NCBI GenBank assembly: GCA_946894095.1
Contig: OX335642.1
Span: 12,597,021-12,661,020 of the forward strand
DNA length: 64,000 bases
Direction: 5' to 3'
Source: Incurvaria masculella
Taxonomy: Eukaryota > Arthropoda > Insecta > Lepidoptera > Incurvariidae
The stretch's first letter is position 1. Every line of letters starts with the position of its first letter. The position numbers and the translations under genes were made by a program. The notes beneath the pieces are model-generated. The model ran no database searches and had not been told where the DNA came from. It saw only the letters and a list, made by a program, of their open reading frames with translations. Below are positions 8,758 through 20,644 of the stretch, piece after piece.

Positions 8758-10147
8758 AGTAACTGTCATAGATATTATCTACAAAATTTCCACAAGTTAT
8801 TTCGAGTAAATTGGTTTGTCTCGAGTGGCAGCGCCGAACCAGCCGCTAGCTTTTTAGCTAGACATAATGCTGAATCTGAACGGGAGCTGCGAATACAAAG
8901 AGTTGTCACGGGCGGAATAAGCGAGATAGGGCGCGGTTTCACGGCTTCAGGCTTCAGGCTGTCTTCGTTAGCGCGTTGTGGCCTGCTGAAAGCTGACAGG
9001 TGCTAGATAAAGGAAGCACAGGATAGCGTTACGTTTAGAACTGATTGAAACAGCAGCAAAAGATCACACTGATTGATAAGGAAATTTGTTTTTATTGAGA
9101 AACATCCTAGGAACGGATAAGAACCTAGTATATGATATAACTCTATACCTATCTCTAATAACTCTCAACAAATAAGAAATGAATAACTTTCTAGGTAAAC
9201 TGGTTAGTTTAGAAAACGCCTCCTCAGTCTTTAACGTAGAAACGACAAAAAGTTAAACTAGAAAGTTTAGTTTGAGACTAACTGTACACAGTCGATAGGT
9301 AGATACTTCTTCAATTAACCGTTAATTATGCTTCGTTAATGAAGCATATTTATCGTGAACCAAAATAAAAACATTAAAGTTAATTAATTATGCCTTTTTT
9401 GGCAGCGATATAGAATACGAAGATTTGGCATTGTCAAATATTCGCTCATTCAAATCGTGTTACGCGTGCAGCGTGCGGGCCATTGGCGATAGATGTCCTT
9501 GGAGTGACAACGGCAGATTCAATGCTATTTACCGCGAGAGTGAAAGAGCAAACACAATTTTTCCTTGTTGGAATTTCGGTGACACTTTCTAATGTGCTTT
9601 GCCCAATCTTCTTATTTATATCGCTGTTTTTTTTTGTAGCAGTCGAGTTGCTAATGTAAGTACGAGCGGTCATTGCTATTTCCATTCTCGAATGGTAAGT
9701 TTTATTATGCGGCCAACGCATTTTCAATTATTTTTTTGTTGTAGGCAAACATCGCGTTAAAATGGTGGCATTTTTCGTTATTTCTTGTCCATAATCTGCT
9801 TTATCCATAACCGCTTTCGGCCTCTGACTCGGCGGCGCGCGGCTTTCAACGCGATTTCAGTATTTCAGGATATTTTGTGCCGTTTCAGGAACATTTGCTA
9901 TCACTGTATTTCGGCAGAGAAGTCCTCCCGTTTCTAAATCCGGGCGAAGTTCGCTCACAAATTAAAATTCTGGCACGCAGCCGTGAGCGGATATCTATGT
10001 TTTAGGATTGCGTGGTAGTTTGGTTGGTAGGGCCAGAAATAATTTTACTACGATATGATAGAGACGTGTCATTTTCAAGCAGAGTCATTTTTAGTCACTT
10101 TAAAAATGCGGGTCACTCTATTCTGAACCGAAGCAAAACGAAAAAAA
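8758..10147. other. No feature recognised
   Basis: A long stretch without shared repeats. 9780-9990 is somewhat GC-rich ('ggcggcgcgcggctttcaac'). The minus frame at 9446-9727 has no recognisable motif and no supporting signal, so no gene is called. Confidence 0.4.
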
Positions 10148-10262
10148 TAACGTGTTTTCCATGAAGATAGAAGAAAAGCCGTGCTCATAAATGGGAGGTG
10201 CTGGCATGGCACCTAATACAGGCGGGATTATGGTACTTGGGCTAATTGCATGTCAGTAGGTA
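10148..10262 (+). mobile_element. SINE 3' fragment
   Basis: 'cgtgttttccatgaagatag', 'agccgtgctcataaatggga' and 'ggtgctggcatggcacctaa' match the 3' half of the shared SINE body. Head and poly-A are absent. Confidence 0.7.
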
Positions 10263-10678
10263 TGATACATGCCATCAATGTGCAGTTTCAAACATTGCAC
10301 AACATGTACATCACTGTCATATCTCTACATATCCAAAACTCAGCTTAAAGGTATTTAATTATTCGTAATTTTAAGGAAAAATTAACATGAAGTACCTACC
10401 TATCGGCTAGGTGCCCTTCCGTAAAGACTTGAGACACCAGAAGTTGGCACTTTAAATTATATAACTACTAGATCTTGAAAAAAAAATGTCCTAGTCAACG
10501 GAAAAAAAAAGTTTTTTTCTCGGTGGTCCTAGCAGTAACTACAAATACCCTATCACCAAAGGCATATTTTAATTGTTTGTAGAAAACATATCAAAAGAAC
10601 AGAACTCTGAAGTTTTTTATGTGGTTCCTTCAGTGTTAGAAGCGATTAAAGCTTAACGAGCCTCAGGCGCTTAAAGTA

Positions 10679-11085
10679 GGCCAGTGATTCGTAGTTCAAT
10701 TGCGCGGGGACTTGGATTGCATGCCAGAGGGCATGGGTTAAAATCCCCGCCCCGTTCATGCACCACTTTCTTTCTCTTTCTGAGATGCATAAGTGAATTT
10801 CGTTGCGAATGCAAAGTGTTCCACGGCTCGGAATCCATGTAAAACTGTAGGCCCTCTTCCTCTACTAGGAGTAGAATCAAGCCCGCTCAGGATAGTACCA
10901 TCGCATTGGATAAAAATATGGTCAAAACAAACTTAAAAAAAATGCCCGTGTTTTCCGTCCAGTTCAATGTAGCCGTGGTCATTGATAGAAGGTCCTGGCA
11001 TGGACCTAATTTCTTAGGAAATGCGGTTTTAGTCTTATATTATAACGTAGTTTATCCATACCCAGTTACATACAAAAAGGCCAGG
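10679..11085 (+). mobile_element. SINE, tRNA-derived head, nearly full length
   Basis: The head has 'cgcggggacttggattgcat' and a decayed B box (gggttaaaatccccg), then 'accactttctttctctttct' and the body through 'accatcgcattggataaaaa', 'gtccagttcaatgtagccgt' and 'aaggtcctggcatgg'. The tail is degraded. The frames at 10671-10880 and 10906-11091 lie inside it and are not genes. Confidence 0.85.
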
Positions 11086-11699
11086 CCATAAGTAATTTTG
11101 GAGTAAAAAATATTTCTTAATTATTTCTAAATAAGTAGTTTTACCTTACCAGTCCAATAATTTTACTTACGCAATAATATTACTAAACTTTTTCAATATA
11201 ATTTTCGAAGATTAGTAGTTGTTTTGAAGCAAAGAACCCACTTTCGTGTTTAACTTTTCCTAATACTCTGCATGAACCCGTACGAAAAAAAATGTAAAGA
11301 TCTCACAACGAACTCAAATTACTTCTCCTAACTCCAATAAACATCTCACCGTAAATTTCTCCGAATGACTTGTTCGAGAAATTCAATTATTCAAGCCTCG
11401 TCCTAGAGTTTTCTTCTTTCGCAGCTTCTTCGAAAAAAGTCGGCGTTGTTAGCATTAGGAGATGTGTATGTTTTATTTTGGCTTATATACTATCTCAGAC
11501 GTCATCGGAGTACAAAATCATGACATTACAAGGGCAAGATTAAAGCACACAGTCGAATATTGTTTTTGCATGTGTATGCGCTCTATCTTTAATTATAGTG
11601 GCTGCAAAGGTTACTAAATTTGGGTAAATACCGGCCAAGCAAGTACTTAAGTTAGAGAAGATAGGTCCAGTTAAAACGTGGGTAATTTATAAGATAAAA
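11086..11699. other. No feature recognised
   Basis: AT-rich sequence without a recognised gene or shared repeat. Confidence 0.4.
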
Positions 11700-12310
11700 A
11701 TTTCCCAATAACCAACCGCGAGGTTATAGCAATGTTAGCTGCTGTCCCCACTAACGCCTTGGGGGAACGCGAGAAGGGACTCTTTATGGCCCAAGACACC
11801 TGGACGATGTCCACTCCCTATTATCCAGATGTAAACGTTTTATCAACCACGCTCGGGACGCCGAATATGCCCTCAACAATAAGACTCCTGTGTGGTACCG
11901 AAGCTTTTTACTTGTCACGCTCACTTCCCGACGCACAAAATGCATCGCTCCTACGCTGCTGGATCTGCCGGCGCAATTACTTACTAGCTTAACATTTCTT
12001 GTTCTCTGGGCAAACAACGGGAGTGTCTTCCGGCCCGAAGACCGATCTACTTAACAAGTGCGACACCAGGGCACGCCGTCTACTGAAGACTCTCGATAGG
12101 TTGCTTACCGAGGGACGAGCATTGTTCCACATTGTATACAGCTAACGAGTCCGACACCAATAGTCAGGGGTCCGAAGGGACTAGGCATAAGCCGACGCTT
12201 CCCTCGGCTTATCCCTTGTCCAAATAGCCCGAGCGGGGGGAATCCCAGCTGATCGGGTTCTTCAGGTGAAGGACATCGAATGAGGAGGGAGATTACAGGA
12301 GAGGTTTGAC
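11700..12310. other. GC-rich unclassified block with short frames
   Basis: This stretch is visibly GC-richer than its neighbours and contains open frames of 86 residues (plus, 11732-11992) and 77 residues (minus, 11784-12017). Neither shows a domain I recognise. Base composition suggests old coding or transposon-derived sequence (a decayed LINE would fit), but I cannot name it. Confidence 0.3.
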
Positions 12311-12487
12311 AGTATCAGCAATCGTTACAGAAACAGAATTAGGATCATAGACCCTGCATAGGGCGCTGTGCTTACATTCTAAGCCAAATGATAAGATAGC
12401 CGCCATTTTAACCGTAATCTTTATACGCCCGTTCCATACGGAGATGCACTTACCCTAGTGACTGATCGATCTACATGTTTTTCTTAA

Positions 12488-12675
12488 GCTCAGCATATGG
12501 CATATGCATGGGCTTTCGAATTCTTAATAACAAATTTGCAGGTTGGACTTTTAGGGAAATACCTCAACAGGGAGAACCTTCTAGTTTACCGACCCCATGA
12601 TACAAGATCGAGAGGATCGGTTAGTTTTTATTTTGGGACTATCGACAATAAATGGGTGCATTCTCAGTCTGATTC
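12488..12675 (+). repeat. Unclassified repeat family A, diverged copy
   Basis: 'catatgcatgggctttcgaa', 'gaggatcggttagtttttat' and 'aaatgggtgcattctcag' follow the order seen on the minus strand of 39130-39428. One of six related fragments. Confidence 0.55.
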
Positions 12676-12847
12676 GTGTTTTGCCATTGTATAAAGGGTA
12701 CGGAGGGGTGGCGTTATGCAGCTATGTATAGAATAAAAAAATACAAATATTACTAGACCAGAGCAAGATGAACTTTGACAAAAAAATGCCAAATAAAAAC
12801 AGCTAATAAAGGCAGCGTTCGCCCCACCGAAAAGGGTTGGAAAGAGA

Positions 12848-13058
12848 AGTGTCATGCCGTCGTTACTCGCAACTCAGCCGTAGGCACAATTTATGCATGC
12901 AATCGTATTGTCAGTCGGTCGCGCGTCTATGTCACATAATAAAATAATCGCCAATGCACGCGAATGTGCTCCCAAAATGCGTTCGCTCAGTCAGTTCCCA
13001 CCACAAAAAAACCTCCAATACATCTGCCACTATGTCTGCGTGTGGCATGTACGTTTAA
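12848..13058 (-). repeat. Unclassified repeat family C, minus-strand copy
   Basis: Its reverse complement contains 'ggtgggaactgactgagcga', 'acgcattttgggagcacatt' and 'gttgcgagtaacgac', as in 23345-23530. The 81- and 109-residue frames here are in repeat sequence. Confidence 0.65.
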
Positions 13059-14499
13059 GGTGGCCCATCCCGCTCAACTCCCCATACAAACGGGGAAAGA
13101 AAATCACGCCCATATTTATTGTCAGAGATCTCAAATAAAAATAATAAAAAAAATAGCTTTATTTGATCAAACTAGATGTCTGATGACCGTTGTAAAATTG
13201 TGTTTGGTTTCTAAGTTACAAGATCCGAGAGTTCGATTTTTTCGCGCGTTTTATACAATAACTTTGGAGGTGGATTACGCAATGATTAAGTAAGAACATC
13301 TTAAATAGATTAGTCATCAGACATAGCATATTTAGTCAAGATTTATAATCTATTTGGTTTTTGTTAGATTTTGACTACAGCGGCCGTGGTTTACTTTTAG
13401 CTATAAGTCGTTTTGTAATTAATATTTTCGTAAATCTTACCAAATCATACACTATGCACGTAATTTTTTGTGGACATGTTGCATCCTCCTCATAACGGAG
13501 CCTGTTTTTTTCTTTGTAACAGAGAAGGTCCCAGAGCGTAACAGCACGGTTTTGTACCGTGCCCGCGAATGAGTTAGTCCCGCCGGTAGCACTATTAGTT
13601 ATTCTGTGCCGCCGGGTTGGGCCACCTTAAGTTGGGTTGGTAGTTTTAGAAAATTGGAGACAGCCGCGTCCCGATCTTGTAGTAAGCGCGCTATGAAGGC
13701 ACATCTCCTTCCTTTTTTTATCTGAGGTTCACCCCTTCAAACGTTCCCTTTCGTCCTCCCAATTCTCTGCGCAAACAATCTAGAGATTCCAGGAAGCGCC
13801 TCCCAGCCACCAGCAAGTCAACACTCAACTTGTGCATATTATTATCCTGGAAACGGATCCCGGCCAAACGGCGGAATTTATGAAATCAAATGCTCCAGTG
13901 AGACGTGTAAGTCGCGGGTGCACGCACGTAATCCATACCCCAAGAAACGGTGGGCGTTATGTTATGTGAGTGCGATTCTGTACTTCAATTTGAAATCCTT
14001 TGTTCTACAAGTTTTGCTTCATAGCCCAAAAAAATATTGTCCCCTTAGATCTTATGCATAACGAATCTGATACGATACTAAAACATTTTCCCCCTAATTT
14101 GTCAAACCGAAAATGTAGGATAGACTTAGTAGGTAGATAAATAAGAGACATATGTGGCCTCTATCAACGAAGACCCCCATTGGACCACTTTTGTGTCCGG
14201 GAGTTACATCCGACAACATGATATTTAAGTAATTTTTTATTTAACTGGGCATGGACGGCTAATGGCGCCCGCCGTAATTTTAGCCCAATACACTACATGA
14301 TATCTAGGAGTTATGACAATTGTGAATGCGGGTATCCAAAGTGCTCCAGAATGTCAGAATCAGATTCAGAGGATATTGTGTTGTTATCGGCACTTATCAT
14401 TTGGCATCGTACAAACGGCTCAATTGGTTGACTTTTCCGAAGATAAGAAATTGCCTTACTAAGTTAAACAAGATCTTGAAGAGGAAATTAACTGTAGTC
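13059..14499. other. No gene recognised
   Basis: Contains a short hairpin at about 13546-13564 ('gcacggttttgtaccgtgc') and 'gttgggccaccttaagttgg' at 13615-13640, which echoes 'gatgggccaccttaaacg' on the minus strand near 13050-13075. That suggests another decayed end of family C. The rest is unassigned. Confidence 0.35.
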
Positions 14500-15056
14500 G
14501 AGGTTGATAGCCGTCACGCCCAAAGCTGCTTTAGGAGTGCTGGTAGACACTCGTGTCACCATGCTCTAAATGTTTATTCAATCTCGGCCAACGTGCCGTC
14601 TATCCTGGATCCCTGTCTCAGCAGACAGGACGGCAAGCGCCAAGACGGGATGACCCTGATACCCTGGTATTACTGATACCTGGTGGTAGCGTCGACACGC
14701 TTGCGGCTCCGCATTTCGGGTCGACCGAAGGGACCGCGGCGTCCGCTAGTGAGACATACAGCTAGAGTCAAAATATCCAAGTACCAGAAAGTTATTAGCC
14801 AAAATTATAACTTTTTCACTTTCGCAATAGAGACGCTACGGCCCGTTTCCACAGCCGGAAAACAATTGTTGAGCGATCTGAGTAACAGGCTGCGCGAATC
14901 GTCCGGAGACAGTCGAGCCGGGTCGTTGCTCCTCCAGCGCATCAGCCTGGCGGTGCAGAGGGGGAACGCAGCAAGGGTTATGGGGTCGCTTGCTGCGTTC
15001 CTTTGCTGGGAGTCGGTGCCCATGGAGGAGTTTTCTTATATCGTTTAATGGGCACC
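14500..15056 (+). pseudogene. LINE 3' end with degenerate C-terminal ORF ('WDVT' type)
   Basis: Pieces in two frames reproduce the C-terminus of a non-LTR retrotransposon polyprotein. First comes 'AGRHSCHHALNVYS', then 'DGKRQDGMTLIPW', then 'DTLAAPHF'. In another frame follow 'KISKYQKVI', 'FTFAIETLRP' and 'SSGDSRAGSLLLQRISLAVQ', ending near 'SVPMEEFSYIV' and a TAA. The minus-strand copy at 39776-40250 retains 'VWDVTCADTLAP', which is lost here. The spacing of PD/WDVT/K residues resembles a restriction-like endonuclease fold (inference). 9-bp arms GGTGCCCAT and ATGGGCACC at 15015-15023 and 15048-15056 form a hairpin at the end. Frameshifts make it non-functional. Confidence 0.7.
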
Positions 15057-15519
15057 GCCACCAGGTTCATACGTTAACAAATTAAAATCCTTTATTTGTA
15101 CAACCAAATATTACAAAATAAAAAAATAATATGCCGCAAGGCATTCTCTGACATACAGCCTTAGAGATTAAGTAGGAGGTAATAATAAGCTCATGTAAAA
15201 TACCACTGTGATATAAATTAAATAATACATCACTGGAATGCTATTCGGGAACTAGTGCGTATCCCGTGTAAAATATCAGCTCGGGATAAGCCAGTGTCCG
15301 GCCATCTGTCCGTGCGTCGGCTAATGAATATTTATGACGCGCGGAACCCTGCGCAATGTACCGCAACCGCCGCGAACACACTCCTACCTCACCACTCATA
15401 TTCCGCAACGACAGATGTGAGGGTTCCGCTCTCAATCAGGACGCGTATTTTGGTTTTCTGTTTAGGAAATGTTTTGCTTTGTGGTGTACGGAGTCACAAA
15501 TTTAACAAAAATATTATTA
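15057..15519. other. No feature recognised
   Basis: AT-rich then mixed sequence. Frames at 15241-15435 and 15255-15578 have no recognisable domain. Confidence 0.4.
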
Positions 15520-15672
15520 ACTGGAAACGGATGGCTAATATAAAACCTACTGTCATGGTATTAGTACACATGGTATAAACACACCACACAGGAACTAGAT
15601 ACCACACCAGGATCTTCCTTGTGAATAAATCTCCAATACGATTATACCAAACCAGGAGGGATTAACCCGATC
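15520..15672 (-). mobile_element. SINE 3' part, minus strand
   Basis: 'ctggaaacggatggctaata', 'tgtcatggtattagtacaca' and 'caccaggatcttcct' are the reverse complement of the common SINE tail. It runs to 'aggagggattaacccgatca'. Head absent. Confidence 0.7.
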
Positions 15673-15674
15673 AC

Positions 15675-15872
15675 GTAAGAAAATTGACCAGGGGGAACGG
15701 GCAAGTAAGTGATTAAGTCTGACGTTTAGTTGTATTTCATACCATGCTAATTGGTAAAATTTCAGTTAACTTGGCCTAATAACATGTCGCTTGACAGTCA
15801 CTATAGTGCGAAATGAAACATAACGTTAGATTTAATTACTGACTTGCATGATCACAGCGAATTAATTTACCA
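15675..15872 (+). mobile_element. MITE-like element (GTAAATTAACTC ends), copy 1
   Basis: It matches 23923-24115 in order: 'aagtgattaagtctgacg', 'catgctaat', 'ggcctaataacatgtcgctt', 'cgaaatgaaac', 'agcgaattaatttacc'. In the better-preserved copy the two ends are inverted repeats. Confidence 0.65.
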
Positions 15873-15959
15873 TGGTAACCAAGCCCTTTGTATTTACACG
15901 GGAAGCATGCATGACATCACCAAGACATGCCTCCGGGCCCTTTTTACTAACGATCCATA

Positions 15960-16165
15960 GACAAACAAGCAGGGAATACACCCATTCACTCTCGACATTA
16001 ATAAGAACCAACCGATCCTGCAAATCATTTACTTATAGGGTTGGTGAACCGTGGAATTCGCACGTCGTCGAACTATGACTCCTAGGCGAGGTTCTGTAAG
16101 CATGGTGTAATGGGAAAAGCCCATGGGCGCCGTCACCTCTTTGAGGGCCCAGCCCCAGAATAAAT
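15960..16165 (-). repeat. Unclassified repeat family A, minus-strand copy
   Basis: 'agcagggaatacacccattc', 'accaaccgatcctgcaaat' and 'aagcccatgggcgccgtc' parallel 39135-39425. The frame at 15872-16078 falls largely in this repeat. Confidence 0.6.
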
Positions 16166-16306
16166 AATAGTGGCTTGGCAGTAAAGGTCAATTATAAGGA
16201 GGAATAAACGTATTCATTTCGCATTACTCTAATTTCAAGAAATACTCGCCACACCAACAAACCTCTCAGAAGGAGACTGAAGGATGCTGAGTAAACAAAC
16301 AGAGTG

Positions 16307-16350
16307 TCCAGTATTCTGGAACATCCTGGAACATGTTGGAACATGCTAGG
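16307..16350. repeat. Short tandem repeat of GGAACATNNT
   Basis: 'ctggaacatcctggaacatg' continues as 'ttggaacatgctagg', about four imperfect 11-bp units. Confidence 0.75.
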
Positions 16351-17448
16351 ACCGTCTTAGAGCACCCAGAAGCGGCGGCCCGAACAGACAGATGCAAACA
16401 ATATCCGACATCGTTTAGATCCGAGTGCTAGTGCCGCCAAGAAAATCATCGATAACCTCCAAATTCAGACATGCCAGTGTTCGATATTTTCGACCTGGTT
16501 ATATATAATGTTCCAATGCAAGGTCACTTTAGAACTATTGCCTAGTAAAAATGTATTATACCATCGTGGATACCATATCTTGCCATCCATGAAATAATTT
16601 TGGTTTTTTTAACGATGAATGAAAATATAACACTAAATATTATGCTTATGTAATATTCGCTGTAATAAAATCATTACATTTGATATTATAATTTTTAATT
16701 ATGTTATGAAGAGTGCTGGAATTCTAAATTGAGATTTTGAAACCCTTGTCGTTCTCGGTAGTTCAGAAGCGTGTACAATTTAAATACGAAGCGTTTTGAA
16801 TCGAAACTATTGTCTGATTATGTCGATACATTATCAGTACTCGAGTACCACACTAGTGGTCCAGAAGTCCGCCTAATGCGGCGTGTTCACTCGAATCGGC
16901 GGTGATGTAAATCGATCTCGGACCTACTGGTAACACAAAGGACATCGGACATTATAAGCCTACTGTAGCGGTAGCGCCTGTGGACACTCGAGTCAGAGGA
17001 AAATTCTAATTTTCATCCGGAGTCATGGACGGATTCGAAATCCATGTCAAAACTGTATATCCCTTGGTAAAGCTAAGTCCAGCCAGGTTGTCATTGAACG
17101 GAACTGAATGGTGAAAGAATGGTGAAGCAATTGTACAGAGCGGATATAGCTGGCCCGAATGACTAAAAAGAACTTCCCATCTCGTTGAGTTTTAAAGGAG
17201 AACTCAAACGTAGCAAACGTCAAATCGGGGCAGCATCGTAATCGAAGAATCGTACATGAACAGATGCATGCATGTTGGAAAAGCGCGAAAAGCATGCTGT
17301 GATCGTAAAGCATGGCGCTCTGCAATCTAAGCTCAACCTACCCCTACGGGGAGACTACGTGATATTACGGATGTACGTATTAACTGAAATAAATTCGAAG
17401 CGGCAATATTCTTTGCGATAAATGTTTCCCATCCGGATCTTTCTTTAT
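16351..17448. other. No gene recognised
   Basis: 'ggattcgaaatccatgtcaa' and 'aactgtatatccctt' at 17032-17065 weakly resemble the SINE body, so a very decayed SINE may lie there. The minus frame at 17047-17325 has no recognisable domain. Confidence 0.35.
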
Positions 17449-17783
17449 TCATACTAATATTATAAAACTGAGTTTATTTGTTTTGATATTTAAACGCGTT
17501 ATTCTCTAGAACTACCAGTCGGATTTAAAAAGCACATGAATCTCCTTTTACATTTGATAGCAAAGTTATTGAGGAAGGTAAGACAATTAAACTCACGCTA
17601 AGATCCTTATAAACCGAGCACAAAATAAAATAGCAAGAAAGAACTCTAAGCGAAGAACTACATAATACGCGGGCAGGCGATGGGACGTGATGGATCGGTG
17701 GCCGAGCACGCATTTTACCAAGCTCCGCTCGGGTGATGGTCCAAAGCTAAATTGACCCGAGCGAGGCCGGTAACCTCAGCTAG
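17449..17783 (+). mobile_element. Small non-autonomous Helitron
   Basis: Starts TCATACTAATATTATAAAAC, the usual lepidopteran Helitron opening, and ends 'gaggccggtaacctcag' plus CTAG followed by T. It carries 'ctctagaactaccagtcgg' near the start and 'ctccgctcgggtgatggtcc' before the end. A related segment is at 19440-19575 and a related terminus at 34680-34716. No coding capacity; the minus frame at 17525-17713 lies inside it. Confidence 0.75.
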
Positions 17784-18309
17784 TTTATTGTATACATTTA
17801 AACTTAATAGATCACATCTAGATAACATATATTGTCTATGTCTAGCATGAAAAGCAAAATAGCGAGAACTGTCAGTAATTACAACTGGAACGTCAGTACT
17901 TTCTCGTAGGAAAGAAAATGTTGCATGTATTCCGATCATCTTGCACCATAGCCAAAACAGGTTACAGTTACATCGCGCGATAAGTCCACCTCGTTCGCCG
18001 TAACGGGCCGCACGTGCTCTGCAAAACGTGTAAATTTGCCCAAACCGAACGGCGAGATGTGTGAGCCGCTCAGCTTACGGTCGCGAGAGGGCAGTTACGA
18101 TACGACCGGGGTAGGCAGACACGTGCATTGGAGACCTTTTAGAGATCTGTTATGTACGAAACCACCACGAATAAACGTTTCCTAGAACCAGATAAACATG
18201 AGGAAATTGCATGAAAATACTCATTACCTGAAAAGGTTTTTCGATAGTTCGCTCATTTAGAGTGAACATATTTTACAGTATATAAAGGAACGATAGTATT
18301 TTTTTGTTT
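17784..18309. other. No feature recognised
   Basis: Mixed composition. No shared repeat noticed. Confidence 0.4.
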
Positions 18310-18522
18310 GTGTTGCGATATTGGCGAACGCCAAGCCCTCAAAGAGGCACTCGAGGAGTGGGCATTTGAACTTTCACAGGGCTGCGAAAACCATTAAGGC
18401 CGGTCAGGTGTTTCTTCACCCTACGGTGTAATTTGCATTCCATAGTTTACAAACACCATAAATAAAGGATCTACTTGATCGGTTGGTTCAAAATCGAGTT
18501 AAGTAACCAGTGAATGTATTTC
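18310..18522 (+). repeat. Unclassified repeat family A, plus-strand copy
   Basis: 'gcgaacgccaagccctcaaa', 'agggctgcgaaaaccattaa', 'ggccggtcaggtgtttctt' and 'gatcggttggttcaaaatcg' follow the order of 36117-36290 and of the reverse complement of 39130-39428. Confidence 0.65.
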
Positions 18523-18619
18523 CTTATTTATATTCTACTCGATTTAACTTATTTTAATATTTATTTTATGAAACCTGTCATATATTAGCCTAGGTTCATC
18601 AGTGTAAAGCTATTAATGC

Positions 18620-18846
18620 TAGCTGCTCAGAGGTTTGAAATCAGTGTAAGACTGTTGGTCCCCTTCCCCTATTAGGTGGTAAGGTGATGGCATTGGATAA
18701 AAATATGGTCGTGTTTTCCATGTAATTCAATGTAGCCGTGCTTATACAGGGAAAGTCCTGACATGGCAACTTATTCTTTCGTTGTGCTGTGTAATATCAT
18801 GACATTAGGTGTGGTATTAGCCATTAATACCCAGTTACATTCATTA
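18620..18846 (+). mobile_element. SINE, head missing
   Basis: 'cccctattaggtggtaaggt', 'ggcattggataaaaatatgg', 'gtaattcaatgtagccgtgc', 'ggtgtggtattagccattaa' and 'cccagttacat' trace the common body and tail with an internal deletion. The 69-residue frame at 18763 starts inside it. Confidence 0.75.
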
Positions 18847-18852
18847 AAAAAC

Positions 18853-19652
18853 CAAAGAGCGTGCCAGCCCGAGCCGGCGACACTGCAGCGACGGAGGAAT
18901 CAATTGCGGCGGCGGATAGCGTCGGAAGCAATCCGCAGGCCCACCGTCCATAAACCAACGCCTGTGATATAGGAGACTGGGTATCGGCACTAACAAATAT
19001 CCTAATCTATACTGTTTCTATATTAATAGCTGAGTTGCCGGCTCCGCTCGGATCGATATCTAGACAACGGTGCCACCTATCAATTTATAAAACGTATTTA
19101 ACAACCTGCCACTTAGTATTAAATACTGTGATAATGTCACGCAAAAACGCCAATGTCGAAGAGTTTCAACCCCTTATAAAGTTTAGACGACTCTTTTTCA
19201 CAAAGTGATGAACCTGATTTTAATTAATTCATATTTACAAGACTTTTTGATTCATTTAATAATTTAATAATATTACGAAAAAATATATGATTATGTGCTT
19301 CTGATATTTCCTATAATGGTGACATTGTATTGGACAATTTTATTTTATTTTATTTCCAGTGTTTGAATATAGTTATATTATGTGAGCGAGAATATGTGTG
19401 ATTTTACAATGATATATTGTTATAGATATCGGTCTAAAACGACAATAAATAAATAATGGCGCGAGCGGGCGATACGACGCGATGGGTCGGGAGCCGAGGG
19501 CGTAGTATATCCGATTCCGCTCGGGTGATTGTCCAAAACGTAATTGTCCCGAGGGGAGCCGGGAACGAATCTTTTGAAATTATAAAATTCATAAGTGTTT
19601 TATCTTGTATTAACATCAATGGTTGCGATTACAACACTTGAACCTGAGACCA
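18853..19652. other. Unassigned DNA with a Helitron-related piece
   Basis: 19440-19575 resembles the interior and 3' part of the Helitron at 17449-17783 ('gcgggcgatacgacgcgatg', 'ccgctcgggtgattgtcca', 'cccgaggggagccggg'). 19029-19056 looks like the reverse complement of such a terminus. Both 61-residue frames at 19434-19641 fall in that piece. Confidence 0.45.
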
Positions 19653-19979
19653 TAGTCCAAGCTGTCACCTAAATTGGCGTTTACGGCAAACCGATCGACT
19701 GATTTGAAAACAAATGGAGGGAGAAACTGAAGAGCGCGCGCAGTGGGCGTTAAGCGAACTAACATTTGCGAGTCCGAGTTTGATTTGACAGCTTACACAC
19801 CATCGCCGTAAATACGTCGACGTTGCCTTTTACGCCGACTCCGCGTTTTCATACAAATCGGAAGTCCGAGTCCGAAGAAGTAAAACCACAGAATATCTAG
19901 TAAAAACTTGTATGGAGTTTGACGTTTTTACGTAACTTCGTAGTTCCGTAAACGCCAATTTAGGTGACAACTAGGGCTA
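19653..19979 (+). mobile_element. MITE (family B), complete copy
   Basis: The ends are inverted repeats: 'gctgtcacctaaattggcgt' at the left and 'acgccaatttaggtgacaac' at the right, with 'tagtcc'/'gggcta' outermost. Interior landmarks are 'cagtgggcgttaagcgaac', 'gagtttgatttgacagctta' and 'cgcgttttcatacaaatcgg'. Related copies are at 51573-51910, 51924-52258 and, truncated, at 28296-28487. Non-coding. Confidence 0.85.
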
Positions 19980-20419
19980 GGAGCTCTGAATATGGCCCGT
20001 CACCTTTAATAAATGTAAGATCTTATCCTAAGCCGCCTCAGTCCTAGCTATAAACCGCTCCCTCGAAGCACACTCGATGTATCGACTCGACAGTGGGAGG
20101 AGGCGGCACAGCACAACACTATAAACACAGCTCACCCATTTTACAGCTTTCTTTACGACTTTCAAAATTGTTCGGGTAAAAAAATATTCAACCATACGTA
20201 AATATTATGTGGCGCCGTAAGGCCCCGGTTTACGTGCCGGTCGCGTCCTGGATTGAATTATTTTACTGTTTGCTTTTCTTATGAGTTTGTGTTATGCATT
20301 TCATTTGGAGTTTTGGTCGAAACACAAATGAGAAAAGGAACAGATGTGCCATCTAGCACGCCTACTATGAGACCGGCTGTCTTAAAATTTCTTATAAACT
20401 CAACTTAAATATGCAATCC
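19980..20419. other. No feature recognised
   Basis: No gene or shared repeat seen. Confidence 0.4.
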
Positions 20420-20560
20420 ACACGCAAACAAAGTCGCAGATGTATTGGAGGGTTTGTGTGGGTGGGCGAACGCATTTCTGGAACATATTCGCGCGCGGTG
20501 GCGATGTTTTGACTTTGTGGCTTACGAAGCGCGACCAGCTTTCCGTACAATAAAATTATT
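20420..20560 (+). repeat. Unclassified repeat family C, plus-strand copy
   Basis: 'cacacgcaaacaaagtcgca', 'gatgtattggagggtttgtg', 'gggcgaacgcatttctgga' and 'gcgcgcggtggcgatgtttt' match 23345-23460. Confidence 0.7.
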
Positions 20561-20644
20561 ATGCACACTTTTTCAAATTCATTTTCAAATTCAGAGGATC
20601 ATAGGTCCCCTACATGCTCCTTTAGAAGAATAAAGAAAGTAAAC

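Noticed and set aside
12893..13293. Overlapping 81- and 109-residue frames
   Set aside because: They lie largely inside a minus-strand copy of repeat family C.
16307..16350. Tandem GGAACAT units as a heat-shock or p53-type response element
   Set aside because: The spacing does not give proper inverted nGAAn units, and the half-site matches are imperfect; recorded only as a tandem repeat.
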